From Limnobacter thiooxidans (GTDB lineage: Bacteria > Pseudomonadota > Gammaproteobacteria > Burkholderiales > Burkholderiaceae_B): a stretch of 64,000 bases of DNA. A program made the position numbers and the translations under genes. The DNA lies in the NCBI RefSeq assembly GCF_036323495.1, contig NZ_AP028947.1:1116001-1180000 (forward strand), in the 5' to 3' direction. This document shows positions 44,975 through 53,730 of the stretch, piece after piece; within the stretch, counting starts at the first letter, position 1; every line of letters starts with the position of its first letter. The notes below the pieces were generated by a model, which was not told the origin of the DNA, ran no database searches, and was given only the letters and a program-made list of their open reading frames with translations.

Positions 44975-46374
44975 AATTGAAAAAATTCACAGCCCCCACC
45001 ACCCGTGAGGCCCTGCAAAAGCTGCGCGCAGAACTGGGTGAAGATGCAATTATTCTGTCTACCAAGCAGACTGCAGCCGGCACGGAAGTGCTTGCCGCAT
45101 CCTCGCATGATCTGGACGCTGTCACTGAAAAGCCTGCGCAACAGGCTGCACCCGCCTCCTGGACACGGGCAGACCGGGCCCAGTTGGCCCAGGCCACTGA
45201 ACGGCAATCCGCTGAACGCCAATCCACCGAGCGCGCGCCCACTGCCGCTGAAAAAGTGGCTCAGCAAGTTGCAGCCCAGCGCGATGTTCTCATCAATCGA
45301 ACGTTTGCACCTGCGCCTGCACCTGCACCTGTATTAACGCCACAGCCCACACCCATAGCTGCCGCCCGCGAATTTGCCAATGACGACATGTTGTCGGAGG
45401 TGGCCAAGCGTCGCTCCATGGCAGCCAGTGAGTCCATGGCGCAGGAAAACACCGCTGTGCTGGAAGAAATCCGTCAAATGCGCCAATTGCTGAAAGACCA
45501 GATGGCCATGATGACCTGGCGCGACACGCTGGAGAAAAACCCGCAGCGTGGCGAATTGTGGAATCTGCTGACCCAGTCTGGCTTCTCCCCCTTGTTTGCT
45601 CGCACTGTGGCTGAAAAGCTGCCTTCCGGGCTGAATGACAATCAGGTTCAGGACTGGGTCACGAATGTATTGAAGAAAAACCTGAACGTCATTCCTGGCG
45701 ACAAGGACGTGGTTGAAACTGGAGGCACCTTTGCTCTGGTTGGCCCCACTGGCGTTGGAAAAACCACCACCACAGCCAAACTGGCCGCACGTTGTGTGGT
45801 CAAGTACGGTGCCGATTCCTTGGGCTTGATCACCACCGACAGCTACCGGATTGGCGCGCAAGATCAACTACGCATTTACGGCAAAATTCTGGGTGTGCAG
45901 GTTTACACCGCACAAACCCATGCTGACCTGCTTCAGTTGCGCAACAGCATGCAGCGCAAGCGTCTGATCCTGATCGACACCGTGGGCATGGGCCAGCGCG
46001 ATTCCCGCGTGGCCGAGCAAACCAAGATCCTGACCGATAGCCATGTCAAACGCATTCTGCTGCTGAATGCCACCAGCCAGCCTGAAACACTCGATGACGT
46101 GGTTCGCCATTACAAAAGCACGGGCCTGAGCGGTGCAATCGTGTCCAAACTGGATGAAGCCATCAAGATTGGTGGTGTACTCGATGTGGTCATGCGTCAC
46201 AAACTGGCCTTGCATTACATTGCCACCGGCCAGCGCGTGCCCGAAGACCTGTTTCCGGCCAATCCACAGGTGCTGGTGCACCGTGCCCTGCGTTCGCGCA
46301 GCGGCCAGGCATTTCAAACCTCGAGCGAAGAATTGAAATGGAAAATGGCCCAAGTCTCGACGACTGGAATTTAA
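44971..46374 (+). CDS. flhF: Flagellar SRP-type GTPase FlhF
   Basis: FlhF sets flagellar site and number together with FlhG. The 467-residue product has the basic start KLKKFTAPTTREALQKLRAE, an Ala/Pro-rich middle (~60-130) and an NG GTPase domain with P-loop LVGPTGVGKTTTTAKLAAR, RIGAQDQLR and LIDTVGMGQRD. All GTPase motifs seem intact. It is coupled to flhA by ATGA. Confidence 0.95.
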   Translation: MKLKKFTAPTTREALQKLRAELGEDAIILSTKQTAAGTEVLAASSHDLDAVTEKPAQQAAPASWTRADRAQLAQATERQSAERQSTERAPTAAEKVAQQVAAQRDVLINRTFAPAPAPAPVLTPQPTPIAAAREFANDDMLSEVAKRRSMAASESMAQENTAVLEEIRQMRQLLKDQMAMMTWRDTLEKNPQRGELWNLLTQSGFSPLFARTVAEKLPSGLNDNQVQDWVTNVLKKNLNVIPGDKDVVETGGTFALVGPTGVGKTTTTAKLAARCVVKYGADSLGLITTDSYRIGAQDQLRIYGKILGVQVYTAQTHADLLQLRNSMQRKRLILIDTVGMGQRDSRVAEQTKILTDSHVKRILLLNATSQPETLDDVVRHYKSTGLSGAIVSKLDEAIKIGGVLDVVMRHKLALHYIATGQRVPEDLFPANPQVLVHRALRSRSGQAFQTSSEELKWKMAQVSTTGI

Positions 46375-46391
46375 GGTTTCATGGTGAACTG

Positions 46392-47156
46392 ATGCATATG
46401 GATCAAGCCAATACACTTCGACACCTGCTGGGTCAGCAACACGCCGTCATTCATCCGATTCTGGGTGACATGGGGTCTGACTACGCCGCCTGCCTGGGAC
46501 GCTTCGTACTTGAACAACAAGCACAGCGTGACCGGGTTACTGCCTTGTTTGACGGTTCAAGCGAAGGCCTGCTGCAATTGCTGCCCCAGGGCGCACGGCA
46601 CGATCTTATCGAGTTTTTCAATGGCAAGCTGAACCTGGAAGATCAGGTGGTGCAGTTGGGCGACAGGCAATACCTGGTGCCCGCCAAACTGGGCCTGCAG
46701 GCCCTGGCCCGAAAACCGGGGCAGGTCAACGCCTTGTTGGGCAAGTTGCACCGCATGCCGGTCAACTGTGACCGCTATTACGCCACTTTGCCCTACGAGG
46801 CTGTAGAGCTGGCTCACGCCTTGTCTCCGAATGATGAATGGTACTGGGTTGTGCAACCCACCGCGCGGTCCGTCACACGGGCTTTCCACGCCATTCGTTC
46901 TTCGAAAGGGGTAGACGAAAACATTCAACACCGTGTTATTGTTGCAGGTGTGAAGAGCACGGATGAAGCTGATCATGTATTCGCCAATCTGCTCGAAAGT
47001 ACGTCGTCCATGTTGGCAACTCCTTTGCAGTACGCGGGGCATTTGCCAGCGCTGGCGCCGGGCAGGGCGCTGAATCAGGTCAGTCGGGAGATGATTGCGG
47101 CGGGGCGTCGAATCGCGAAGGCCATTTGTTCGTTCGATGAACACGCGCTGGCGTAA
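46392..47156 (+). CDS. FlhG-like MinD-family protein lacking the P-loop
   Basis: The 254-residue product occupies the flhG position between flhF and fliA. It opens like FlhG (MDQANTLRHLLGQQ) and later shows a MinD-like order: DEWYWVVQPTARSVTRAFHA where FlhG has VVTTPEPTS, then a VFANLLE...YAGHLPAL end. The Walker A site, KGGVGKT in FlhG, reads ILGDMGSDYAA, so ATP binding is probably lost. The ATG at 46392 was chosen with GGTGA upstream; 46398 is also possible. It may act as a non-ATPase partner of FlhF. Confidence 0.65.
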   Translation: MHMDQANTLRHLLGQQHAVIHPILGDMGSDYAACLGRFVLEQQAQRDRVTALFDGSSEGLLQLLPQGARHDLIEFFNGKLNLEDQVVQLGDRQYLVPAKLGLQALARKPGQVNALLGKLHRMPVNCDRYYATLPYEAVELAHALSPNDEWYWVVQPTARSVTRAFHAIRSSKGVDENIQHRVIVAGVKSTDEADHVFANLLESTSSMLATPLQYAGHLPALAPGRALNQVSREMIAAGRRIAKAICSFDEHALA

Positions 47157-47181
47157 TAACAAGACAGGAATCACACACTCC

Positions 47182-47898
47182 ATGTACACAGCCCAGGGCA
47201 CACTCAACAAATCCAAGCAGATCGACCAGTACATACCGCTGGTGCGCCGACTTGCTCACCACCTCATTGCGAAGCTGCCGGCCTCAGTGCAAATCGATGA
47301 CTTGATTCAAGCCGGTCTCATTGGACTGATGGACGCAATCACCCGGTTTGAAGAAGGGCAGGGCGCACAGTTCGAAACTTACGCCAGCCAACGCATTCGT
47401 GGTTCCATGCTGGATGAATTGCGCTCTGCAGACTGGATGCCCCGCGGTGTTCGCCAAGCCCAGCGAAAAATCGAAACGGCCACCTTAAAGGCCGAGCAAC
47501 AGTTGGGTCGTTCTGCCACCGAAAAGGAAATAGCGGAAGTCATGGGCGTGAGCCTGGATGAATACCAGAACATGCTGTTCGACTCGCGCGGTGCCCAACT
47601 GGTCTTTTACGACGACTATGCCGAGGACGGTGATGGCGAAGGTTACCTGGATCGCCAGATGGATGGTGATGAAGACGCCAATCCACTCGAGCTGTTGGGT
47701 GACCAACGATTCCGGTCCACGCTGATTCAAGCCATCGAAGAACTGCCAGAGCGTGAAAAAATGCTCATGGGGCTGTATTATGAACAGGAGTTAAACTTCC
47801 GTGAAATTGCGGCTGTTCTTGGGGTCACTGAATCCCGCGTGTGCCAGTTGCACACCCAGGCTGTCAGTCGTCTCAAGGCCAAGCTTCGCGACTACTAA
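47182..47898 (+). CDS. fliA: Flagellar sigma factor FliA (sigma-28)
   Basis: FliA directs RNA polymerase to late flagellar promoters and is held by FlgM. The 238-residue product has regions 2 (DLIQAGLIGLMDAITRFEEG), 3 and 4 (LNFREIAAVLGVTESRVCQL) of sigma-28. The ATG at 47182 fits the family start, YTAQGTLNKS; a longer frame from 47095 overlaps the FlhG-like gene and was rejected. Confidence 0.97.
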   Translation: MYTAQGTLNKSKQIDQYIPLVRRLAHHLIAKLPASVQIDDLIQAGLIGLMDAITRFEEGQGAQFETYASQRIRGSMLDELRSADWMPRGVRQAQRKIETATLKAEQQLGRSATEKEIAEVMGVSLDEYQNMLFDSRGAQLVFYDDYAEDGDGEGYLDRQMDGDEDANPLELLGDQRFRSTLIQAIEELPEREKMLMGLYYEQELNFREIAAVLGVTESRVCQLHTQAVSRLKAKLRDY

Positions 47899-47903
47899 TT
47901 TGC

Positions 47904-48827
47904 ATGGCCCAGCCTAAAGATCAAGGAACACCGAAAACCTTCAGGCAATCCAGCAAGCGGGTCAACCGTTCCCTGATTCTTGTTGTCATAACAGCCATCG
48001 GCCCCTTGGCGCTCACCGGGCTTTACATGGCAGGCAACACCACCGACCCCGATGGTTGGCTGCTCACAATTTTCTTTTCCCTGCTGTTGGGTGCGATTGG
48101 TGCCTGGTTCATGGGCAACAAGCTGATTTCCGGCTTGCTCGGAATCATTCAGACATCTGTTCAATCTGAAAGCCAGCTGCGCCGCCTGATGGAATTGTCG
48201 GGCGACTGGTACTGGCAGCAAGATCCGGCCCACACCATCGTGCGCATTATTTATCGTGGAAAAGATCAGAACGGCACACCGAAAAGCAGCCAACCCTTGC
48301 CCTTCGACGGCTTGGCGCGCTGGGAAGTGGAAGGCTTGAGCTGCATCGACCCGCGTTACAACTGGGACACATTCAAGGCATTGCTGGACAATCACCAGCC
48401 TTTTGACAAAGTCAGTTTTGAATATTGGCCACGTAACGCCGAACGCATCATCTTCGAATCCACAGGGCGCCCCTTGTATGGCCCCAAGGGCGAGTTTCTG
48501 GGTTACATGGGTGTTTCAACGGACATGACCCAAAAGCGCTTGAATGAGCAAATGCTTTCATTGCAGCGCTCCCTGTTGCAGGGGGTTCTGCTTTCTGCGC
48601 CCATTCCCGAGTTGGCTGCTTCATACGCCCGCGGACTGAAAAACTGCCTGACCGTTCACGCCGAAGTGGTGCTAGGATTTCGTGACAAATCCGAACAAAA
48701 TCACTGGCGTGTTCGCGGAACCAACCCCTTGATTCGCATGCCGCTGGACAAAGGCCAGGCTTTTTGGGACAACGCAGAGCAGTACTGCGATCCGCTGGAA
48801 GGTCATGACCAGCATGGCCTGGTTTGA
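47904..48827 (+). CDS. Sensor kinase, N-terminal part, ended by an in-frame TGA
   Basis: The 307-residue product has two membrane helices (~20-75) and a PAS domain (~90-225; SGDWYWQQDP, GYMGVSTDMTQKRLNEQML), then starts a GAF-like domain that stops at TGA 48825-48827 in HDQHGLV. The same frame continues beyond the stop into the kinase part at 48837-49802. Together they would form one 632-residue phytochrome-type kinase. It starts 5 bp after fliA and lacks a good ribosome binding site. This looks like a nonsense-interrupted gene or a sequencing error. Confidence 0.7.
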   Translation: MAQPKDQGTPKTFRQSSKRVNRSLILVVITAIGPLALTGLYMAGNTTDPDGWLLTIFFSLLLGAIGAWFMGNKLISGLLGIIQTSVQSESQLRRLMELSGDWYWQQDPAHTIVRIIYRGKDQNGTPKSSQPLPFDGLARWEVEGLSCIDPRYNWDTFKALLDNHQPFDKVSFEYWPRNAERIIFESTGRPLYGPKGEFLGYMGVSTDMTQKRLNEQMLSLQRSLLQGVLLSAPIPELAASYARGLKNCLTVHAEVVLGFRDKSEQNHWRVRGTNPLIRMPLDKGQAFWDNAEQYCDPLEGHDQHGLV

Positions 48828-48836
48828 CTGAGCAAA

Positions 48837-49802
48837 ATGAAGCCCGAACATTATTTTGATGACAGCTGGAAAAACGAGCTGGGTATTTCCTCTATTTGGC
48901 TGGCCCGCAGAAAAGCCGTGGAGCCGAATCAGCCCGAATACTGGATCATGGTGGCTCAGCAGGGCGTTGAGCATGCCTGTCATGACGATGTACTTCGGGT
49001 TTTAACCGCCATTCGCTTGTTGGGTTTGTGTGTTGAACGCCGAGTATTCGAAGATGATTTACAAGGCTTGAACGGCACGCTGGAGCAGCGCATTACCGAT
49101 CGCACAGCTGAACTGACCCGCAGCAATTCCGAGCTGGAAGCTTTCACTTACACCGTGTCGCACGACTTGCGGGCACCCCTGCGTGCCATTGACGGGTTTT
49201 CCAGTATCTTGAAAGAAGATTTCGCCGATAGTCTGCCTGCTGAAGCCAACGGCCTGCTTGACCGAATCAGTAACAATGCCCGTCAAATGGGCGGTTTGAT
49301 TGACGGGCTTCTGGATTTTTCCCGCCTTTTGCGTACCGATGTGGCCCGCGTCAAGGTGGATCAGCAACAGTTGGTGGAGCAGATTCTCGATCAGCTTGAT
49401 GCCAAGCGCAAAAACATCGTCGAGGTGTGTGACCTGCCACCGGTGTATGCAGACCCGGTGTTACTTAAACAGGTCTGGATGAATTTGATCGACAATGCAC
49501 TGAAGTTCAGCAGCAAGGCCGAACACCCCAAGGTGATCATTCATTGCGAAAAAGGGGTGCGGACTTTCCGCTTTACCGTACAAGACAATGGTGCTGGCTT
49601 TGACATGAAATACGCGGACAAGCTGTTCAATGTGTTTGAACGTTTGCACCACAAAAAAGATTTTGACGGCACTGGTGTAGGCCTGGCCATTGTCAAACGG
49701 ATCATCGAACGCCACGGTGGAGAAATCAGTGCCAGTGGTGAATTGGGCCAGGGTGCATGCTTTACCTTCACGCTACCCGATCAAATTGAATTGACTGAAT
49801 GA
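48837..49802 (+). CDS. Sensor kinase, C-terminal part (GAF remainder, HisKA, HATPase)
   Basis: This 321-residue frame continues that of the upstream gene after the TGA at 48825. It holds the end of a GAF-like domain, a linker helix, HisKA with FTYTVSHDLRAPLRAIDG, and an intact HATPase (VWMNLIDNALKFSSKAE, VQDNGAGFDMKY, GTGVGLAIVKRII). The kinase core is complete, so it could be active on its own if translated. The partner is the response regulator at 49814. An ATG at 48837 is available but without a strong ribosome binding site. Confidence 0.75.
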   Translation: MKPEHYFDDSWKNELGISSIWLARRKAVEPNQPEYWIMVAQQGVEHACHDDVLRVLTAIRLLGLCVERRVFEDDLQGLNGTLEQRITDRTAELTRSNSELEAFTYTVSHDLRAPLRAIDGFSSILKEDFADSLPAEANGLLDRISNNARQMGGLIDGLLDFSRLLRTDVARVKVDQQQLVEQILDQLDAKRKNIVEVCDLPPVYADPVLLKQVWMNLIDNALKFSSKAEHPKVIIHCEKGVRTFRFTVQDNGAGFDMKYADKLFNVFERLHHKKDFDGTGVGLAIVKRIIERHGGEISASGELGQGACFTFTLPDQIELTE

Positions 49803-49813
49803 AAGGAATTTCC

Positions 49814-50254
49814 ATGGCTGATGTTGTGTTGGTTGATGACAACGCCAACGACGCGGACCTCGCCCTGCGCGTGGTGAGAAAAACTTCGTCAAGTTCCAGC
49901 ACTCTGTTGCTGGAAGACGGCGAGCGCGCCATTGACTATTTCAAGCAGTTGATGGATGACCACCCCGAGAACAGTGCTGTATTGAACTTGCCCAAGTTGG
50001 TGTTGCTTGACCTGAAACTACCCAAACTGGATGGACTGGAGGTGCTGAAGTTTCTGCGTTCCCATGACGTATTCAAAACCATGCCAATCGTGGTGTTGTC
50101 GTCGTCCAGGGAAATCAGCGATGTGAAGCGTTCTTATGAATTGGGTGTCAACAGTTTTGCAGTCAAACCAGTGCAATTCGATCAGTACCTGACCCGAATT
50201 TCCGCACTGGTTTCCTACTGGTTGACCATCAACGAATTACCGCGCGGGGCATAG
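49814..50254 (+). CDS. Single-domain response regulator (Rcp1-like)
   Basis: This receiver-only protein has the acidic pocket VLVDDNANDAD, phosphorylation site in LLDLKLPKLDGL and FAVKPVQF. Its type is the phytochrome-kinase partner (Rcp1). AAAGGA precedes the ATG at 49814, which is 11 bp after the kinase stop; an ATG at 49799 is alternative. The stop overlaps the 3' end of the convergent flgN. Signal and target unknown. Confidence 0.87.
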   Translation: MADVVLVDDNANDADLALRVVRKTSSSSSTLLLEDGERAIDYFKQLMDDHPENSAVLNLPKLVLLDLKLPKLDGLEVLKFLRSHDVFKTMPIVVLSSSREISDVKRSYELGVNSFAVKPVQFDQYLTRISALVSYWLTINELPRGA

Positions 50255-50744
50255 CGCCACCGGTCAATGCAGACTGGGCCATGCCGCCCTTCGGTCCGTA
50301 AGTGTCGCTGGCAGTGGGTTTTTGTTCAGCCACTGCAGCAGCAGTCAAAATCGAAATACGTTCCTGCAAACCTGCCAATTGTTCCGTGACCAACTCACCA
50401 TTGGTGGTGTTCAGGCGCTGTGCATGGGTCAAGGTAGAACGCAGTGTGGAATAGGTGCCGAACAGTCTGGGTTCATCGGCTGCCAGTACATCTACCCACA
50501 AGGCAATGCCATCCAGGTCTGGTGCAAAGCCTGCGGCTTTGGACAATTCAATGTTGGCCAGGTAACGCTTCTCCAGGTCCAGCATCATCGCTTCCTTGCG
50601 AGTAGCGAGGCTGTTCAATGCACCGGTTTCCATTTTGACCAGGCAAGCCTGTTCTTCAAGCAGAATGTCCACCAGCGCCATGGCTGTTTCACATTCATAA
50701 GCCAGGTTGTTGTACAAGTTTTTTGCTGCAGCAACATGCGACAT
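50229..50744 (-). CDS. flgN: Flagellar export chaperone FlgN
   Basis: FlgN is the chaperone for the hook-filament junction proteins FlgK and FlgL. The 171-residue product (start ATG 50744) is helical with the conserved opening region YNNLAYECETAMALVDILLE. An upstream in-frame start at 50849 lies inside flgM and was rejected. The last 26 bp overlap the convergent response regulator gene. Confidence 0.88.
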   Translation of the reverse strand: MSHVAAAKNLYNNLAYECETAMALVDILLEEQACLVKMETGALNSLATRKEAMMLDLEKRYLANIELSKAAGFAPDLDGIALWVDVLAADEPRLFGTYSTLRSTLTHAQRLNTTNGELVTEQLAGLQERISILTAAAVAEQKPTASDTYGPKGGMAQSALTGGAMPRAVIR

Positions 50745-50787
50745 ATTCAATATTCCCAGTTGTCGTTCCCGAGCGGGCTGGTCAGTG

Positions 50788-51078
50788 TTATTTCTGACCC
50801 AGCAACTCGCGAGCACTTTCAATGACCTTGGCAGCAACTGCCTCGGCATTCACCTTGAATTCCCCTTTGCTGATGGCATCCTTGATCTCGGCCACTTTTT
50901 CGGCGTTGAATGGGGCACCCACAGCACTCAGCTCGCTGGACTGGCCAGAAAGCCTGGCCACTGCGCCTTCCGTACTGGCTTTGTCAGCAGCCGCCACAGG
51001 CGCAGATTTCCCGCCGCTTTGTGGTTTGGCCAGTTTGTCCAGGGGACTGCTTCCCGGGTTGATTCGATTGATACTCAT
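50788..51078 (-). CDS. flgM: Anti-sigma-28 factor FlgM
   Basis: FlgM holds FliA until the hook is complete and it is exported. The 96-residue product starts SINRINPGSSPLDKL and has the C-terminal sigma-binding helices (KVAEIKDAISKGEFKVNAEA). It is first in flgMN behind a consensus-like sigma-28 promoter at 51126-51152, so FliA controls its own inhibitor. Confidence 0.95.
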   Translation of the reverse strand: MSINRINPGSSPLDKLAKPQSGGKSAPVAAADKASTEGAVARLSGQSSELSAVGAPFNAEKVAEIKDAISKGEFKVNAEAVAAKVIESARELLGQK

Positions 51079-51125
51079 AATTTCCTCCGCATTTGGCAGA
51101 GCCCAAGTGGTTTTCGTATGTTTTC

Positions 51126-51152
51126 TTAACGGCTCAAGTCCACCTAACTTTA
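51126..51152 (-). promoter_or_regulatory. Sigma-28-like promoter of flgMN
   Basis: On the minus strand TAAA (51152-51149) and GCCGTTAA (51133-51126, seven of eight consensus positions) are separated by exactly 15 bp. The flgM start is 48 bp downstream. This is the closest match to consensus in the window. Confidence 0.75.
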
Positions 51153-51192
51153 ACGAATTCCCAAAAGAATTCCTATATTTAGGCTGACACGT

Positions 51193-51936
51193 TTACAAAT
51201 TCACTTCCACCACCAGCGCATCTCTGGCCACACCGTGCAAAATCTTGCCTTGGGCAGTCTTGATTTTGACCACTTCACCCAGTTCGGCTTCGCCCATCGC
51301 CACCGCAGTGCCACCAATTGCAAACCCAGGCCCGCTCATGACCACTTTCACCGTATCGCCATTCTTGACCATCGGCTGACCTCGCAAGTGGTCGTGTTTC
51401 AACAGGGTTCCCGGCCACAGCTGCCGGGTGCTTGTCTTGTTGGCCAAGTGGGTCATGTCGGTGACCCAGCCCTGCGTCAACTGACTCAGATCCATGGTCC
51501 GGTACTCCACATCACCGGCACCCACAGTTTGACCCGATTGAACCATGTTCTTGATCACCAGCACGGGTGCCCACACTTTGACGTCCACACCGAGGAAAAA
51601 CGGGGCCGTGTCAGAACCGACACATTGCACGCGTACAAAGGTGCGCCCCCACATCTTGTTGCCAGAACTGTTGGCAAACAGGGCTGCCGGGCAACGCGCA
51701 CTGCCAATCCGTTCATCGACTTTGACAAACTTCACATCCACGTTTGCACCGGCGGGCAGCAAGGCAGGATCCACCAGTTCACTCAACCGGTCTTCTGGCA
51801 CCCACCTCGATTCGTCGGCCTGTGCAACAGCACCTGTCAAAGCGCTGGCGCAAAGCAGGGCAATACCCAGCCTTTTGCCTGGCGTCTTGCCAAACAAACG
51901 ATTTTTTGATGAACACAGGACAGTGTGAAATTTCAT
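51193..51936 (-). CDS. flgA: Flagellar P-ring assembly chaperone FlgA
   Basis: FlgA is a periplasmic chaperone for FlgI. The 247-residue product has a long basic N-terminus with a signal-like hydrophobic segment (LGIALLCASALTGAVAQA) and a C-terminal SAF-type domain (DTVKVVMSGPGFAIGGTAVAMG). It is divergent from flgB, with 191 bp between. Confidence 0.93.
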   Translation of the reverse strand: MKFHTVLCSSKNRLFGKTPGKRLGIALLCASALTGAVAQADESRWVPEDRLSELVDPALLPAGANVDVKFVKVDERIGSARCPAALFANSSGNKMWGRTFVRVQCVGSDTAPFFLGVDVKVWAPVLVIKNMVQSGQTVGAGDVEYRTMDLSQLTQGWVTDMTHLANKTSTRQLWPGTLLKHDHLRGQPMVKNGDTVKVVMSGPGFAIGGTAVAMGEAELGEVVKIKTAQGKILHGVARDALVVEVNL

Positions 51937-52127
51937 TTAAGTTTTCTGTGCAGTTGCCGTAAAGGTGAACAAAAGGGTCATGTTCGCTTCGATGTTGCCA
52001 TCGTAGGCTGGGCGCGCGCATCCACTAAGCGGGAAAAGAACACCCTTTACCCGCTTTATCTCCTCTTTGATTTGGTCTCATCAATTCAATAATCTTCTCA
52101 TCCATCCGTGTATGAAGGATTCAAAAG

Positions 52128-52580
52128 ATGTTGGACAAACTCACCGATTCAATGCAGTTCTCTGCCGAGGCCCTGAAACTCAGAGCGCGCCGGCAAGAGG
52201 TATTGACTTCCAACATTTCCAACGTGGATACACCCAATTACAAAGCAATTGATTTCAAGTTCGAAGATGCCTTGAAGGCCGCCACGGGCGAAAAAGGCTC
52301 CATGGGCACACCTGCACAACCCAGCCTTGGCAATGGCGCAGGCGGCCTGGCTGTGACCCACAAGGGACACATCACAGGCAAAGGCAATGCCGGGCAAAGC
52401 ACAGCAGAAATGCTGCAGTTTCGCCGGGGCAATAACGCAGCCATTGATGGCAACACCGTGGACATTGAACGTGAACGTGCCGCATTTGCCGAAAACACCG
52501 TGAAATACGAAGCCGCCTTGCGTGCCATCAATGGTCGAATCTCGACCTTGAAGCAGGCCATGGGCTCAGGTAACCAATAA
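52128..52580 (+). CDS. flgB: Flagellar proximal rod protein FlgB
   Basis: FlgB is a proximal rod subunit. The 150-residue product has the rod-protein N-terminal motif SNISNVDTPNYKAIDFKFED and a C-terminal helix ending in INGRISTLKQAM. It opens the flgBCDEFGHIJKL run. No sigma-28-type box was recognised upstream, in line with class II FlhDC control. Confidence 0.97.
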   Translation: MLDKLTDSMQFSAEALKLRARRQEVLTSNISNVDTPNYKAIDFKFEDALKAATGEKGSMGTPAQPSLGNGAGGLAVTHKGHITGKGNAGQSTAEMLQFRRGNNAAIDGNTVDIERERAAFAENTVKYEAALRAINGRISTLKQAMGSGNQ

Positions 52581-52596
52581 GGCTTAGGGGAACAAC

Positions 52597-53019
52597 ATGT
52601 CGCTATTCAATTCCTTCAAGTTGGCCGGTGGCGCGATGCAAGCGCAAACCATGCGCCTGAACACCGTGGCCAGCAACCTGGCCAACGTCGATACGGCCGC
52701 TGCCAAACCCAACGAGGTTTACCAGGCCCGCAAAGTGGTGTTCGAAGCCGTGCTTCAAAAGGCTGCACCCGGCAAGGCTGCCTTGGCGGAGAACGTGCAG
52801 GTCAAGGACATCGTTGAAGACAAAACCGAAGCGAAGAAAATGTTCGACCCCAAACACCCCATGGCCGATGAAGACGGTTACGTCTACATGCCCAACGTGA
52901 ATGCGGTTGAAGAAATGGTGGACATGCTCGCGGCATCGCGCAGCTATCAAACCAATGCAGAAGTGATGAACACCGCCAAACAGCTGATGCTGAAAACACT
53001 GAACATGGGCAACCAGTAA
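52597..53019 (+). CDS. flgC: Flagellar proximal rod protein FlgC
   Basis: FlgC is a proximal rod subunit. The 140-residue product has the N-terminal motif RLNTVASNLANVDTAAAK and the C-terminal MVDMLAASRSYQTNAEVMNT that ends most FlgC proteins. It follows flgB by 16 bp. Confidence 0.97.
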   Translation: MSLFNSFKLAGGAMQAQTMRLNTVASNLANVDTAAAKPNEVYQARKVVFEAVLQKAAPGKAALAENVQVKDIVEDKTEAKKMFDPKHPMADEDGYVYMPNVNAVEEMVDMLAASRSYQTNAEVMNTAKQLMLKTLNMGNQ

Positions 53020-53032
53020 GGAGAAATGAAAA

Positions 53033-53704
53033 ATGGCTATTGATGTAACTTCCGCGCTGGGCAACAACACGGGCACTGCGGCGACCAAGAAAAAAGCTGA
53101 AGAGAACAGTCCTGAAGCCATTCAGGAGCGTTTCATGTCCCTGCTGGTGGCCCAGCTTAAAAATCAGGATCCATTGGCCCCGATGGACAACGCCCAGGTC
53201 ACCAGTCAAATGGCGCAGTTGAATACTGTAACCGGTATCAACAACTTGAATGCCACCATGGAAGGTATGGCCAGTTCCCTCAACGCCAACCAGACCGTGC
53301 AGGCCACCAGCATGCTGGGCCGCGCGGTGTTGACCGAAGGCAATTCCCTGACCCTGGCCGATGGCAAGGCCCTGGGTTCGATGCAGCTGGATCAAAGCGC
53401 CGACGTGTTGAACGTGAAGGTGCTGGACGCTGGTGCCAACGTGGTGCGCACCATCAACCTGGGTGCGCAGTCCAAGGGCACGCACGAATTCCAGTGGGAT
53501 GGCAAAAGCGATGACGGCAGCACATTGCCAGCTGGCAATTACAAATTCGAAATTGAAGCCAAGGCTGCAGGCAAAGACGCCAGCGTGACACCGCTGACTT
53601 TGTCCGTGGTTCAAGGTGTGCGCAATGCGGGCGCAGACGGTACCAAACTTTTGACCAGCAACGGTGGCGAAGTTTCCTTCGCGGACATCAAGCAGGTTTT
53701 CTAA
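53033..53704 (+). CDS. flgD: Flagellar hook cap/assembly protein FlgD
   Basis: FlgD caps the growing hook. The 223-residue product has an N-terminal part with FMSLLVAQLKNQDPLAPMDN, typical of FlgD, and a C-terminal immunoglobulin-like/Tudor part with GTHEFQWDGKSDDGSTLPAG. AAGGAG precedes the ATG. Confidence 0.97.
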   Translation: MAIDVTSALGNNTGTAATKKKAEENSPEAIQERFMSLLVAQLKNQDPLAPMDNAQVTSQMAQLNTVTGINNLNATMEGMASSLNANQTVQATSMLGRAVLTEGNSLTLADGKALGSMQLDQSADVLNVKVLDAGANVVRTINLGAQSKGTHEFQWDGKSDDGSTLPAGNYKFEIEAKAAGKDASVTPLTLSVVQGVRNAGADGTKLLTSNGGEVSFADIKQVF

Positions 53705-53730
53705 TTTAAAGATTTTTCAAGGAGTCAAAA

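Noticed and set aside
48825..48827. TGA read as selenocysteine in the split kinase
   Set aside because: No SECIS-like hairpin was evident right after the codon and no known histidine kinase family uses selenocysteine at a GAF position; a nonsense change or sequencing error is simpler.
52802..53614. 270-codon minus-strand frame opposite flgC and flgD
   Set aside because: Spans two well-supported genes on the other strand and has no domain features.
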